Shown here one piece after another: positions 34,337-41,797 of a stretch of 64,000 nucleotides of DNA (the first letter of the stretch is position 1; the number at the start of each line of letters is the position of its first letter). The translations under genes were made by a program, and so were the position numbers. The stretch is taken from assembly GCF_004114535.1 (NCBI RefSeq), contig NZ_LBJC01000020.1, forward strand, positions 372,001 to 436,000, given 5' to 3'. The notes beneath the pieces are model-generated. The model ran no database searches, was not told the origin of the DNA, and saw only the letters and a program-made list of their open reading frames with translations. Source of the DNA: Bradyrhizobium nanningense (GTDB lineage Bacteria; Pseudomonadota; Alphaproteobacteria; Rhizobiales; Xanthobacteraceae).

Positions 34337-34858
34337 CTACTTGTCCGCCATGGTTCGCTCGGCATCCTTGACCTGCGCGCGCAGCAGCGGGAGCTGCTCG
34401 CGCGCGAAGGCTGCGAGCGCAGTGTTGTCGGGCGCCTTCAGGTAGCTTTCGAGCAGCTGGATGGCCGATTCATATTCGGGAATCTGCGAGGCATAGAAGC
34501 TTCGGACGTAAGTCGGTCCGTCCGAAGTTTCGGGCTCGATCAGGCTGGCGCCGACGGACGTCGTCTTGCCGACGCGGGGCTCCGCGCCGATCGCCTCCTG
34601 AATCTGCTTCAGCGCCTTGTCGCGTTTGGCCGCTTCCTCGGCGCGCAAGGCGGCGAGGTTCCTGACCTCGGCGTTGCCCTTCAGATCGGTGCTCTCCAGC
34701 AGGCCCTGCTGAAAGCGGCTGAAATTATATAGGCCGCTGATGACTTCGGTTGCGCCCGGCGGGCGGTCGCCAAGCTTTCGTTCGCCATTGCTGTCGGCAA
34801 GCGCAACGGTGCTGATCAATGCCAGAATGATGGCGACGAGAACTCGCATCGCGATCAA
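34337..34858 (-). CDS. Secreted DUF4142-like protein
   Basis: A 173-residue product with a signal peptide (MRVLVAIILALISTVALADS) and a helical body. The body has FYASQIPEYESAIQLLESYLKAPDNTALAAFAREQLPLLRAQVKDAERTM, the C-terminal pattern of DUF4142 proteins. ATG 34849 (MRVL) is an alternative start. DUF4142 proteins are periplasmic and ferritin-like in fold by prediction, with unknown function, often in stress regulons. A weak EcfG-like motif (GGAAC-N16-CCTT, 34901-34925) lies upstream. Confidence 0.72.
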   Translation of the reverse strand: MIAMRVLVAIILALISTVALADSNGERKLGDRPPGATEVISGLYNFSRFQQGLLESTDLKGNAEVRNLAALRAEEAAKRDKALKQIQEAIGAEPRVGKTTSVGASLIEPETSDGPTYVRSFYASQIPEYESAIQLLESYLKAPDNTALAAFAREQLPLLRAQVKDAERTMADK

Positions 34859-34942
34859 CTGCGGATGGCGGGCGAAGTTCCCCTGACGTTACGATGCGGT
34901 AAGGGCATTGCGACCCGGGAGTTCCGTCCCCACGTCTTTCTC

Positions 34943-35137
34943 ATGAAACAGTCTGACATCTTCAGGGACAACGCCGACAATTGCCTTCAGCTCGCCGAGC
35001 GCGCCGAAGGACAACCCGCCCACAAGCGCTATTCGCGCATGGCGGACGCCTGGACGGCGCTCGCCCACGAGCAGGATTGGCTGGATGGCGAGATTCCGCC
35101 CATTGCGGGTCGTTTCCCTCACCAGCGGGACGCGTGA
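34943..35137 (+). CDS. Small conserved protein of unknown function
   Basis: A 64-residue product starting MKQSDIFRDNADNCLQLAERAEGQPAHKRYSRM. I recall very similar short proteins in many copies in Bradyrhizobium genomes. It has a TALAHEQDWLDGEIPP end and no signal or membrane segment. Role unknown. Confidence 0.72.
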   Translation: MKQSDIFRDNADNCLQLAERAEGQPAHKRYSRMADAWTALAHEQDWLDGEIPPIAGRFPHQRDA

Positions 35138-35254
35138 ACGCTCTCGGTTTCGTGAATCCGCGTGTGAGACCGCTCACGGAATGCAAGCGACCAATCCAGG
35201 ATGATCGGGAAATCGTCAATCGCGTCGGTTTTCATTCCAGAAGGAGGTTTTGCG

Positions 35255-35386
35255 ATGGCTCCACGTCTGGCTCTGCTTTCATTCGTTCTCGCCTTTGGCG
35301 TCTCGGTCGCATTTGCGACGGTGACGACGGTGCGTCAGGTGCATCTGGAGAATGCATCGGCCGCGGTCCACGCAACGCACAGCTAA
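35255..35386 (+). CDS. Small single-helix exported or membrane peptide (43 residues)
   Basis: MAPRLALLSFVLAFGVSVAFATVTTV is a hydrophobic signal or anchor, followed by about 18 polar residues. AGAAGGAGG precedes the ATG with ideal spacing, which is the main evidence that this short frame is used. Confidence 0.6.
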   Translation: MAPRLALLSFVLAFGVSVAFATVTTVRQVHLENASAAVHATHS

Positions 35387-35395
35387 CACCGCGCC

Positions 35396-35420
35396 GGAAC
35401 ATTCGGCGCCACTATGCGTA
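35396..35420 (+). promoter_or_regulatory. EcfG-like promoter (GGAAC-N16-CGTA)
   Basis: GGAAC 35396-35400, 16 bases, CGTA 35417-35420, one mismatch from consensus. It starts transcription about 30 bases before the ATG at 35457. Confidence 0.5.
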
Positions 35421-35456
35421 AGCGCTTCGAGACATCAGAAGAGGCGAAGGCACATC

Positions 35457-35678
35457 ATGGCCCATTCCGACCACGGCATCGTCAGGGACAAGCGGGCGGA
35501 GCAGCAGCCGCGCGACAAGCAGCGCGCGCAGTCCGTGCACAAGACTGATCCGCAAAAGCCGAATTCGAAGGGCTCGCCGTCGCGAGAGGCGACGCGCGAT
35601 CCCAAGCTGAACGACAATAGCAAGACGCCGGGGTCCGGCATGACGCCGGACGATTCCGGCGACGCGCCGAGCGGCTAA
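35457..35678 (+). CDS. Small hydrophilic disordered protein
   Basis: A 73-residue product with almost no hydrophobic residues (MAHSDHGIVRDKRAEQQPRD, then Lys, Pro, Ser, Asp and Gly). It is of the hydrophilin type seen in osmotic and desiccation stress regulons. The ATG follows an EcfG-like promoter; the ribosome site is modest (AGAGGCGAAGG, 9-19 bases upstream). Confidence 0.65.
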   Translation: MAHSDHGIVRDKRAEQQPRDKQRAQSVHKTDPQKPNSKGSPSREATRDPKLNDNSKTPGSGMTPDDSGDAPSG

Positions 35679-35776
35679 AGCATGATCCGGAAAAGTGCGC
35701 AGCGGTTTTCCGAAAAGATCATGCTCAAACAATAACCCAAAGCGCGATGACGATTCCTCTAAACTCATCGCGCTTT
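35679..35776. repeat. Two dispersed inverted repeats
   Basis: 35679-35725 is the palindrome AGCATGATC...GATCATGCT with an AAAAGTGC/GGTTTTCCG interior, a unit I recall as frequent in rhizobial intergenic DNA. 35739-35750 and 35765-35776 are perfect 12-base arms (AAAGCGCGATGA/TCATCGCGCTTT). No coding potential. Confidence 0.65.
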
Positions 35777-35880
35777 AGACGAAACGGCAGGTTTCGCACG
35801 AGGAACGAATCCCCGCGCGTGGAGTCGACAGGTTGCTTCCGGTTGTCATGCCCCCGGTGCGCCGGAAGCAATCTCCAAGG

Positions 35881-35911
35881 ACGGCCCCGGCACCCACCGT
35901 GCCGGGGCCGT
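35881..35911. terminator. Strong GC hairpin, possible terminator of the RHH gene
   Basis: Perfect 13-base arms ACGGCCCCGGCAC/GTGCCGGGGCCGT around a five-base loop, 24 bases beyond the RHH stop. No T run follows on either strand, so it may instead be a transcript-stabilising hairpin. Confidence 0.5.
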
Positions 35912-35934
35912 TCGCTCGTGGAAGGCCTCCGGGC

Positions 35935-36183
35935 TCAGTCCTCGGTACCGCCCTCGGAATCTGCCTGAGTATGTCCCTGAGGTCCGCGGCCGAACACGCC
36001 GAAGCTGCTCGACTTCACACCGGCGGCTGCGTCGACGCCTGCGGCAGCCAGTCCGAACTTGAGGAGCTCGCGGACCGCCGCTGCTCTCGTCGGCATGCGA
36101 TGTTTGAACCGGAAATTGTCAACGGCGGCCAACTCTTCCGGCGAGAGCATGACCTGGAGGCGGTCGGCGCGAAGCTCGTTCAT
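35935..36183 (-). CDS. Ribbon-helix-helix DNA-binding protein
   Basis: An 82-residue product. DRLQVMLSPEELAAVDNFRFKHRMPTRAAAVRELLKFGL (about 7-45) is a clear RHH fold: beta-strand, helix, turn, helix. A polar tail follows. ATG 36183 is chosen; GTG 36192 is an alternative that adds three residues. The promoter region has an exact EcfG motif, and a TTGAGTA half-site array overlaps its -10. No toxin gene is adjacent, so it is probably a stand-alone regulator that represses itself. Confidence 0.8.
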   Translation of the reverse strand: MNELRADRLQVMLSPEELAAVDNFRFKHRMPTRAAAVRELLKFGLAAAGVDAAAGVKSSSFGVFGRGPQGHTQADSEGGTED

Positions 36184-36197
36184 GGTGATCACGCAAA

Positions 36198-36224
36198 TTG
36201 AGTAGGTTGAGTAGTTTACTCAAC
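36198..36224. promoter_or_regulatory. Probable RHH operator: three TTGAGTA half-sites
   Basis: GTTGAGTA-GTT-TACTCAAC (36206-36224) is a perfect dyad, and another TTGAGTAG sits at 36198-36205, nine bases from its copy at 36207. Arrays of short half-sites at one-turn spacing are typical RHH targets. The dyad overlaps the CGTT -10 element at 36222-36225. Confidence 0.6.
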
Positions 36225-36246
36225 GAGCCAATTTGGCGGTAGTTCC
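36222..36246 (-). promoter_or_regulatory. EcfG promoter, exact consensus
   Basis: Minus strand GGAAC (36242-36246), 16 bases, CGTT (36222-36225): exact match to GGAAC-N16-CGTT. It predicts a start near 36214, about 30 bases before the RHH ATG. Confidence 0.68.
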
Positions 36247-36353
36247 ATAAGAGGCGAGGAAGCCCCCAAATGAGTATGAATATGCAATAAAATCAATGCG
36301 TTATTATGAACGACTTTCGCCTGAGCGCATTCTCCTGGAAAGGGAGAGAAGTC

Positions 36354-36512
36354 ATGACCGACGAAGTCAGGTTGCCCCGTAAGCTTTCCGAAGAGCCCGA
36401 AGCTTCCAAGCCGGTGCGGCCAAGCCACCAGAAGGTCATGGAACAAGTCGAGCGCTGGGCCAACAGCCCGGAGCTGCAGCCACCGAGGACGGAAGATGCG
36501 AAGACGATCTGA
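36354..36512 (+). CDS. Small hydrophilic protein (52 residues)
   Basis: MTDEVRLPRKLSEEPEASKP continues as a polar, helical tail (PSHQKVMEQVERWANSPELQ). GGGAGAGAAG precedes the ATG. It overlaps the next gene by 17 bases, which supports both being translated. No family recognised. Confidence 0.6.
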   Translation: MTDEVRLPRKLSEEPEASKPVRPSHQKVMEQVERWANSPELQPPRTEDAKTI

Positions 36513-36690
36513 GCCACATACGTTCGAACAGCGTCTCGAGGCGCAGAAGCTGCGGCTCGAGCACGAGCTCTCGGGTTTGCCGGACGGCCATCAGCGCAAC
36601 GTCGTTCTTGCGCGCATCGATCAGCTTCAGACGGCTGCCGAGATGTATGGCTTTCTGATGCTACGGGAAGATGCCGCGGCCCTTCGCTGA
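36496..36690 (+). CDS. Small helical protein (64 residues)
   Basis: MRRRSEPHTFEQRLEAQKLRLEHELSGLPDGHQRNVVLARIDQLQTAAEMYGFL forms two amphipathic helices. GAGGACGGAAG precedes the ATG inside the previous gene, suggesting coupled translation. Its 3' end overlaps the end of the convergent gene at 36661. Function unknown. Confidence 0.65.
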   Translation: MRRRSEPHTFEQRLEAQKLRLEHELSGLPDGHQRNVVLARIDQLQTAAEMYGFLMLREDAAALR

Positions 36691-37143
36691 TCGCGCGATG
36701 CGCCCGGTCTGCAGCGTACGGGTGATGCGAAGCTTTCGTCTCAGCCACCACGCCAAGACCGACACGGCCGCCCACACCAGAATGGCGGCGACGAACGCGC
36801 CGATTGTGGTCGTCGGAACCACGACGTAAAAGACCATGGCGAATGCCGCAAGACCGATGCTTCCAAGGCCAGCGCCCGCAGCATCGAGCGCTGCGGCCTG
36901 CTGTCCGCGCCTGCTCCCACTGAGGCCGGCCTTTTCCTTGGCGCGGCGCTCATGACTTTCGATCAGCGTTGCGCTGGCGCAGAAGATGGCAGGGAGCGCG
37001 AGGAAGAGCCCGCCGACGGAGACGCCGAAACGTGAACTCAAGATCCCCGTGAGGACCGTTGCCAGCCCGCCGAGCACAAAGCGAACGCCATACTCGTACC
37101 ATCGGGTCTGTTTGAGCGCCGACGAAGACAGCTTGATCGGCAT
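36661..37143 (-). CDS. DUF3147-family membrane protein (second of pair)
   Basis: A 160-residue product with about four helices. YEYGVRFVLGGLATVLTGILSSRFGVSVGGLFLALPAIFCASATLIESHE is the DUF3147 core. MPIKLSSS at 37143 follows GGAGG, and the start overlaps the stop of the partner gene by one base (frames interleave at ATCA). It is the last gene of a three-gene operon with PAP2. Confidence 0.75.
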   Translation of the reverse strand: MPIKLSSSALKQTRWYEYGVRFVLGGLATVLTGILSSRFGVSVGGLFLALPAIFCASATLIESHERRAKEKAGLSGSRRGQQAAALDAAGAGLGSIGLAAFAMVFYVVVPTTTIGAFVAAILVWAAVSVLAWWLRRKLRITRTLQTGRIARSAKGRGIFP

Positions 37144-37490
37144 CAGGCCGCGCCTCCGAAACCCGCGAGCAGGCCGAAGGCGACGACGAGCCATACGGCA
37201 AAAGCGGCGATGGTGGCTGGTAGCGCGCTGAGATGAAATCTTATCAGGAGCTGGCAGACGGCGACGCTGTAGCAGGCGAGCGCAATGGCACCATAGATCA
37301 TCGTCCAGCTTTCGGCGGCGGCATATTTTGGGCCGTGCTGGACGACGGCAATGCTGAGAGTGGCCAGCGCGACCGACGGCGCCGCGCCGAGCAGCCCGGC
37401 AAAACTCTTCGGTTTGAGCATGTCTCCCAGGATCGCGAAGGCGGAGACGATGACCCCGCCCGCGATGAAGCGCAGGAGATATTCCGTCAT
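37143..37490 (-). CDS. DUF3147-family membrane protein (first of pair)
   Basis: A 115-residue product with four helices. LLRFIAGGVIVSAFAILGDMLKPKSFAGLLGAAPSVALATLSIAV is the same core as its neighbour, so the two are distant tandem paralogues that may form a heterodimer. It is coupled to PAP2 by a four-base overlap. Role unknown; presumably inner membrane. Confidence 0.75.
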   Translation of the reverse strand: MTEYLLRFIAGGVIVSAFAILGDMLKPKSFAGLLGAAPSVALATLSIAVVQHGPKYAAAESWTMIYGAIALACYSVAVCQLLIRFHLSALPATIAAFAVWLVVAFGLLAGFGGAA

Positions 37491-38074
37491 GACCGCACCC
37501 GCGAGGCAGCAGGCCGCTGCTGCCGTAGCTTTGCGAGCGTGAACGGCCTCAACAGTCGCTCGATGACGATGCCGAGGGTGAAGCCCGCCACCACGTCGCT
37601 GGCCCAGTGGGCAAGCACGACGACGCGCGTCAATGACAGAGCCACGGCGAGCGAGCGCACCAGCCGGCGTGGGACGGGGTTCAGCAGCCCGGCTGCCGAG
37701 GCCAGCGCGCCCATGTGCAAGGCATGGCCGGAAGGGAACGCATCGCGGGACCGCCCCGAAATGGGAACGCCGTGTGCATGACCGCGCACCGTCAGTCGGT
37801 CGGGCCTTGTCTGGTCAAACAGGGACTTCAGCAGGTGCGGCAGCACCGCAGTCGCCAAGGAGACCGCCAACACGTGATTTGCTGCTGGGCGCGCTTCGGG
37901 TCGCCGGATCTGGGCATAAAGCCATCCAGCCGCAGCGAGCGCGAGCAGCACGTGCTCGTCCGCAGCCCAAGTCAAAGTCTGGGCGGCTTGCTCGATGCCT
38001 GAATTGGTGTCGTGCGCGATTTCGCTTGCGAGCGCCTGATCGATCCGAGTGGGTTTTACTTTCACGAGTGCCAT
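37487..38074 (-). CDS. PAP2-superfamily membrane phosphatase
   Basis: A 195-residue product. The three PAP2 motifs are visible: KSLFDQTRPD, PSGHALH and SLTRVVVLAHWASDVVAG with Arg, His and Asp. It probably dephosphorylates a lipid phosphate or pyrophosphate on the outer face of the inner membrane. It is the first gene of an operon with two DUF3147 proteins. An unusually hydrophilic first 40 residues and a weak ribosome site leave the start uncertain. Confidence 0.85.
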   Translation of the reverse strand: MALVKVKPTRIDQALASEIAHDTNSGIEQAAQTLTWAADEHVLLALAAAGWLYAQIRRPEARPAANHVLAVSLATAVLPHLLKSLFDQTRPDRLTVRGHAHGVPISGRSRDAFPSGHALHMGALASAAGLLNPVPRRLVRSLAVALSLTRVVVLAHWASDVVAGFTLGIVIERLLRPFTLAKLRQQRPAASRVRS

Positions 38075-38222
38075 CGGTCTGGCGAGATATCTTTCGTGGC
38101 TGTCTTGTAAATTCTGTATGACAATGAATGTTCCGGTGACGTGCCGCCTCGCATATCTCCCGTTGGTCGGCGTCGTTGCGGGACGAGGAGGACGCCGAGC
38201 GGCGGCCTCCTCAGCGACCCCG

Positions 38223-38774
38223 TTATTTGGACTGGCCGACGCTCGGCGCCTTGCCGAGCTCCTTGGCCATGTCGAGATGGTGCTTGAGCGCCGGCAGAGT
38301 CTTGCCGGCCCAATCCTTCAGCGCGGAATTGTCGCCACCCTTGGCGTAGCGTTCGAACAGCGACACGGCGTCCTCATGGGCGCTGACCTGATAGGAATTG
38401 TAGTTCGAGCTGAAGTCCTTGCCCGTGGCGCTCTTGAGCTTGTCGAGCTTGCTCTGGTGCGAGCTGTCGAGCGCCGTCGGAAGCGTCGCATCAACCTTCT
38501 TGTCGCCGACCAGGCCTTTGAGTTCGGTGCTGGTCTTGGTGTGGTCGGTCACCATCTGCTGCGCGAAGCTCTTCTCCTGCGCGTTACCCTTCTGCTCGGC
38601 GAGCTTGCTCGACTCGATCTCGAACATGTCGCTGATCGCGACCTCCTTGACGAAGTCGGCGGTCGCAGGCGCGACGCCGAGCGCCGAATTGACGCCGGTC
38701 TTCTCGCCCAGCGACTGGGCGAGTGCGGGGCCTGCGAAGAGCACGCAAGCAAGTGCGATGACGGCACGTTTCAT
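38223..38774 (-). CDS. Secreted DUF4142 protein
   Basis: A 183-residue product. Signal peptide MKRAVIALACVLFAGPALAQ, then FVKEVAISDMFEIESSKLAEQKGNAQEKSFAQQMVTDHTKTSTELKGL, the standard DUF4142 opening, and LFERYAKGGDNSALKDWAGKTLPALKHHLDMAKEL at the end. GGAGGG precedes the ATG. A GC hairpin at about 38188-38216 may terminate it. An EcfG-like promoter lies upstream. Periplasmic, function unknown, often stress-induced in relatives. Confidence 0.88.
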   Translation of the reverse strand: MKRAVIALACVLFAGPALAQSLGEKTGVNSALGVAPATADFVKEVAISDMFEIESSKLAEQKGNAQEKSFAQQMVTDHTKTSTELKGLVGDKKVDATLPTALDSSHQSKLDKLKSATGKDFSSNYNSYQVSAHEDAVSLFERYAKGGDNSALKDWAGKTLPALKHHLDMAKELGKAPSVGQSK

Positions 38775-38829
38775 GTCTGGTCCCTCCAATTGGACGCGCG
38801 GCCGCTTGCCGCGCCATGTTGCGCCGATC

Positions 38830-38854
38830 AACACGCCGCAGGGGCCGTGGTTCC
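38830..38854 (-). promoter_or_regulatory. EcfG-like promoter of the DUF4142 gene
   Basis: Minus strand GGAAC (38850-38854), 16 bases, TGTT (38830-38833), one mismatch. Predicted leader of about 48 bases. Confidence 0.48.
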
Positions 38855-38860
38855 TAACGA

Positions 38861-39088
38861 CTAATCCGCGGGATTTCGTCCGGTGCGCGGATTGATCGGG
38901 TCGGTCGGTTTGCGTCGAAGCCGCTCGGGCAGGAACGGCTCGGCGGGGGCGGCCGTGGCGTCGGCACGCACGTCGGCATGGCGCTGCGCGCGCTCGTGCG
39001 GCGTCCTGTTGTCGTTGAAGTGGTACTTCACGTCGACGCCATCGACAGGATCGTTGACGCCGTGCTGGATATCGCGGAAATCGCTCAT
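38861..39088 (-). CDS. Hypothetical hydrophilic protein (75 residues)
   Basis: MSDFRDIQHGVNDPVDGVDVKYHFND is followed by an Arg/Ala/Pro-rich tail. It has no signal or membrane segment. It starts eight bases after the stop of the PoxB-like gene and so is probably on the same EcfG-driven transcript. Family not recognised. Confidence 0.65.
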   Translation of the reverse strand: MSDFRDIQHGVNDPVDGVDVKYHFNDNRTPHERAQRHADVRADATAAPAEPFLPERLRRKPTDPINPRTGRNPAD

Positions 39089-39096
39089 GGTTCACC

Positions 39097-40884
39097 TCAT
39101 TCCTTTCCGGGCAGGATCGTTTCGAGCACCTGCCGCGCTGCTCCCTTGATCATCCCGCCTTCGTCCGGATCGCCCTTCATCAGCGCGAGGGAGAAGTTCT
39201 TGGCCTGTTGCAGCGTGATATGCGGCGGCAGCGGCGGCACTTCGGGATCGGTCTTCACCTCCAGCACGACCGGCATCTCGTATCCCAACGCCTGCTCCCA
39301 GGCCGAGCCGAGCAGCTCTGAGCTATCGACGAAGATGCCGCGCAGGCCGATGAGCTCGGCGAAGCGGGAGTAGGAGACGTCGGGAATGCGCTGCGAGGCC
39401 TCGAATTTCGGATCGCCGTTGATGATGCGCTGCTCCCAGGTCACCTGGTTGAGGTCCTCGTTGTTGAAAACGCAGACGACGAAGCGCGGATCCTTCCAGT
39501 TGCGCCAGTACTTCGCGGCAGTGATCAATTCGGCCATGTTGTTCATCTGCATCGCGCCGTCGCCGACGAGGGCGATCACTGGCCGATCCGGATGGGCGTA
39601 CTTCGCGGCGAGCGCATAGGGTACGGCGGCACCCATCGAGGCGAGGCCGCCGGAGAGCGAGGCCGTCATGCCGCGTCGCATCTTCAGATCGCGCGCGAAC
39701 CAGTTGGCGCAAGAGCCGGAATCGCTGGTGACGATCGCGCGGTCGGGCAGGCGCGGGGACAATTCCCAGGCGACGAGTTGTGGATTGACCGGCGCCGCCG
39801 GCTGATGTGCCTGGCCGTCCAGCGTCTTCCACCATTTTGCGACGTCATCTTCGATCCGCTGACGCCAGGCGCCGTCACTCTTGGGTTTCAGTCGCGGCAA
39901 CAATGCGCGCAGTGTCTCGGCGGCATCGCCGACGAGGCCGACCTCCATGGGAAAGCGGATCGAGAGCATGCTGGCGTCGATGTCGATCTGCACGCCGCGC
40001 GCGGCGCTCTCCTTGGGCAGGAATTCGGCATAGGGAAAGGCGGAGCCGACCATCAGCAGCGTGTCGCATTCCATCATCATGTTGTAGCTGGGCTCGGTGC
40101 CGAGCAGGCCGATCGAGCCGGTGACCCATGGCAGGTCGTCGGGCAGCGCGGCCTTGCCGAGTAGCGCCTTGGCGCAGCCGGCCGACAGCCGGTCGGCGAC
40201 GGCGATCACCTCGTCGGTGGCGCCAAGCGCGCCGGCGCCGACCAGCATCGCAACCTTCTTGCCGGCATTGAGGACCTCCGCGGCGCGATCGAGATCGGCC
40301 TCGTGCGGCGTAATGCTGGGTGCGCTGTAGCCGATGCCGGAATGCAGGGTGCCGTGTGCGTGGGGCGGGCTTTCGTAAGGCTCCTCCTGCAGGTCGTTGG
40401 GCAGGATGATGACGGTGGGGGTTCGCCGCGCCAGCGCGATCCGAACCGCGCGATCGATCAGGTGCCGCACTTGTGCGGGCGAAGATGCCTGCATGACGTA
40501 GGCTCCGGCGACGTCCTTGAACATCGAGAGAAGGTCGAGCTCCTGCTGGTAGTGCCCGCCGAGGGCGTTGCGTGCCTGCTGACCGACAATCGCCAGCACC
40601 GGCTGGTGATCGAGCAGCGCATCGTAGAGCCCGGTGATGAGATGCGAGGCGCCGGGTCCGGAGGTCGCGATACAAACGCCGAGCCGACCGGAGAACTTTG
40701 CGTAAGCACTCGCCATGAATGCCGCCATCTCCTCGTGCCGCGCCTGCACGAAGCCGATCTTGCCTTCGGCCCGGTTCATCGCGCCGAATACCCCGTTAAT
40801 GCCGTCGCCGGGATAGCCAAAGATGTGGCGCACGCCCCATTGATGCAGACGCTGGACGATGAAGTCGGAGACGGTCTGGGACAT
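39097..40884 (-). CDS. Thiamine-pyrophosphate enzyme, pyruvate oxidase/dehydrogenase (PoxB)-like
   Basis: A 595-residue three-domain TPP enzyme. The catalytic Glu lies in QARHEEMAAFMASAYAKFSG (Glu near 51). The central domain has the pattern VAMLVGAGALGATDEVI, and the TPP signature GDGAMQMNNMAELITAAKYWRNW lies near 438. Overall closest to PoxB-type enzymes (pyruvate to acetate and CO2), but acetolactate-synthase-like alternatives cannot be excluded. The C-terminus lacks an obvious PoxB amphipathic membrane-binding peptide. It has an exact EcfG promoter. Confidence 0.85.
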   Translation of the reverse strand: MSQTVSDFIVQRLHQWGVRHIFGYPGDGINGVFGAMNRAEGKIGFVQARHEEMAAFMASAYAKFSGRLGVCIATSGPGASHLITGLYDALLDHQPVLAIVGQQARNALGGHYQQELDLLSMFKDVAGAYVMQASSPAQVRHLIDRAVRIALARRTPTVIILPNDLQEEPYESPPHAHGTLHSGIGYSAPSITPHEADLDRAAEVLNAGKKVAMLVGAGALGATDEVIAVADRLSAGCAKALLGKAALPDDLPWVTGSIGLLGTEPSYNMMMECDTLLMVGSAFPYAEFLPKESAARGVQIDIDASMLSIRFPMEVGLVGDAAETLRALLPRLKPKSDGAWRQRIEDDVAKWWKTLDGQAHQPAAPVNPQLVAWELSPRLPDRAIVTSDSGSCANWFARDLKMRRGMTASLSGGLASMGAAVPYALAAKYAHPDRPVIALVGDGAMQMNNMAELITAAKYWRNWKDPRFVVCVFNNEDLNQVTWEQRIINGDPKFEASQRIPDVSYSRFAELIGLRGIFVDSSELLGSAWEQALGYEMPVVLEVKTDPEVPPLPPHITLQQAKNFSLALMKGDPDEGGMIKGAARQVLETILPGKE

Positions 40885-40917
40885 CGCGCGGTCCTTGGTT
40901 GTGCATGAAGCTCAGAG

Positions 40918-40942
40918 AACGGCTCCTTCCCTGCGATGTTCC
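40918..40942 (-). promoter_or_regulatory. EcfG promoter of the poxB-like operon, exact consensus
   Basis: Minus strand GGAAC (40938-40942), 16 bases, CGTT (40918-40921). Predicted start near 40911, about 27 bases before the ATG at 40884. Confidence 0.68.
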
Positions 40943-40968
40943 TGGCTCGCCGCTGGAACATCGGTGCC

Positions 40969-40993
40969 GGAACGATCGCTGGTTGATCCGGTT
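40969..40993 (+). promoter_or_regulatory. EcfG-like promoter of the PRC-barrel gene
   Basis: GGAAC (40969-40973), 16 bases, GGTT (40990-40993), one mismatch. An additional GGAAC at 40955 has a weaker partner. It is back-to-back with the poxB promoter, 26 bases apart. Confidence 0.5.
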
Positions 40994-41022
40994 GATTCAC
41001 ATTGGCTGAGTGGAGAATCGAG

Positions 41023-41397
41023 ATGCTGAATCAAGGCGAGCTGGGCCGCAGCGAGATGGGCCGGCTGATCGGCAGCGATAAGGTCGAGGGAACGTCGGTC
41101 TACGGCGCCGATCGCAATCGGATCGGTTCGATCGAACGCGTGATGATCGACAAGGTCAGCGGCAAGGTGTCGTACGCCGTGCTCGGATTCGGAGGGTTCC
41201 TTGGCCTCGGCAACGACCACTATCCGTTGCCCTGGCAATCGCTGAAATACGACACGGAGCTCGGCGGGTACGTCACCGGCATTACCACCAAGGAGCTGGA
41301 AGGGGCGCCGAAATACGGCGAACGAAGCGATTGGAACTGGGGTGACGATGCCGCGGTGCGCGGCATCAACGCCTATTACGGCGTTCCCCTCGCTTGA
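41023..41397 (+). CDS. PRC-barrel domain protein
   Basis: A 124-residue product. LIGSDKVEGTSVYGADRNRIGSIERVMIDKVSGKVSYAVLGFGGFLGLGNDHYPLPWQSLKYD is a typical stand-alone PRC barrel. GGAGAATCGAG precedes the ATG. Such proteins are cytoplasmic, of unclear function, and common in rhizobial stress regulons. It is divergent from poxB and followed by a small hydrophilin-like gene. Confidence 0.88.
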   Translation: MLNQGELGRSEMGRLIGSDKVEGTSVYGADRNRIGSIERVMIDKVSGKVSYAVLGFGGFLGLGNDHYPLPWQSLKYDTELGGYVTGITTKELEGAPKYGERSDWNWGDDAAVRGINAYYGVPLA

Positions 41398-41433
41398 GGT
41401 TTCAGGGAACGCTTCGCTTGAGGTTTCAGGGAA
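41390..41433. repeat. 24-bp tandem duplication at the PRC-barrel gene end
   Basis: TCGCTTGAGGTTTCAGGGAA occurs at 41390-41409 and again at 41414-41433. The first copy includes the stop codon of the PRC-barrel gene, so the duplication lies across its 3' end. Confidence 0.8.
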
Positions 41434-41443
41434 AGATAGATCG

Positions 41444-41602
41444 ATGAGCAAAGAACGGCCCAATGACGATCCCCGGCAACAGAACGACTGGGGTTCGCAC
41501 AGACAGACGGACAAGCCCTGGAAGGGCAATCCCGAGAAAGAGCAGGGATCGGGCGAGGTGAAGCCCGATCTCGAGAAGTGGCACGAGACCAAGACGCACT
41601 GA
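41444..41602 (+). CDS. Small disordered hydrophilic protein (52 residues)
   Basis: MSKERPNDDPRQQNDWGSHR continues as a Lys/Glu/Gly-rich chain with almost no hydrophobic residues, of the hydrophilin type. It lies 46 bases after the PRC-barrel gene and probably shares its stress promoter. AGGGAAAG upstream can act as ribosome site. Confidence 0.6.
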   Translation: MSKERPNDDPRQQNDWGSHRQTDKPWKGNPEKEQGSGEVKPDLEKWHETKTH

Positions 41603-41704
41603 CGAAGCTGTTCTCGTCCTGCAGCTTTAAAGCGAGCGCGGCATGAACGATGCCGCGCTTTTTGAGCGGTGCGATCACGAATGATCGCGCTGGTCTTGCA
41701 GAGC

Positions 41705-41729
41705 GGAACCATGCTTCCGCGCGGTCGTT
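41705..41729 (+). promoter_or_regulatory. EcfG promoter of emrAB, exact consensus
   Basis: GGAAC (41705-41709), 16 bases, CGTT (41726-41729). Predicted start near 41737, about 60 bases before the GTG start of emrA. Confidence 0.65.
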
Positions 41730-41797
41730 GGGCTCCGGCGTGCGAGTTCGGCTCAAGCCGCTGATCGCCGGTTCAAATCCCGAGAAAGGTATCGGCC

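Noticed and set aside
41750..41797. GGTTCAAATCCC, a T-loop-like phrase upstream of emrA
   Set aside because: No cloverleaf can be folded around it and no CCA or acceptor strand is present.
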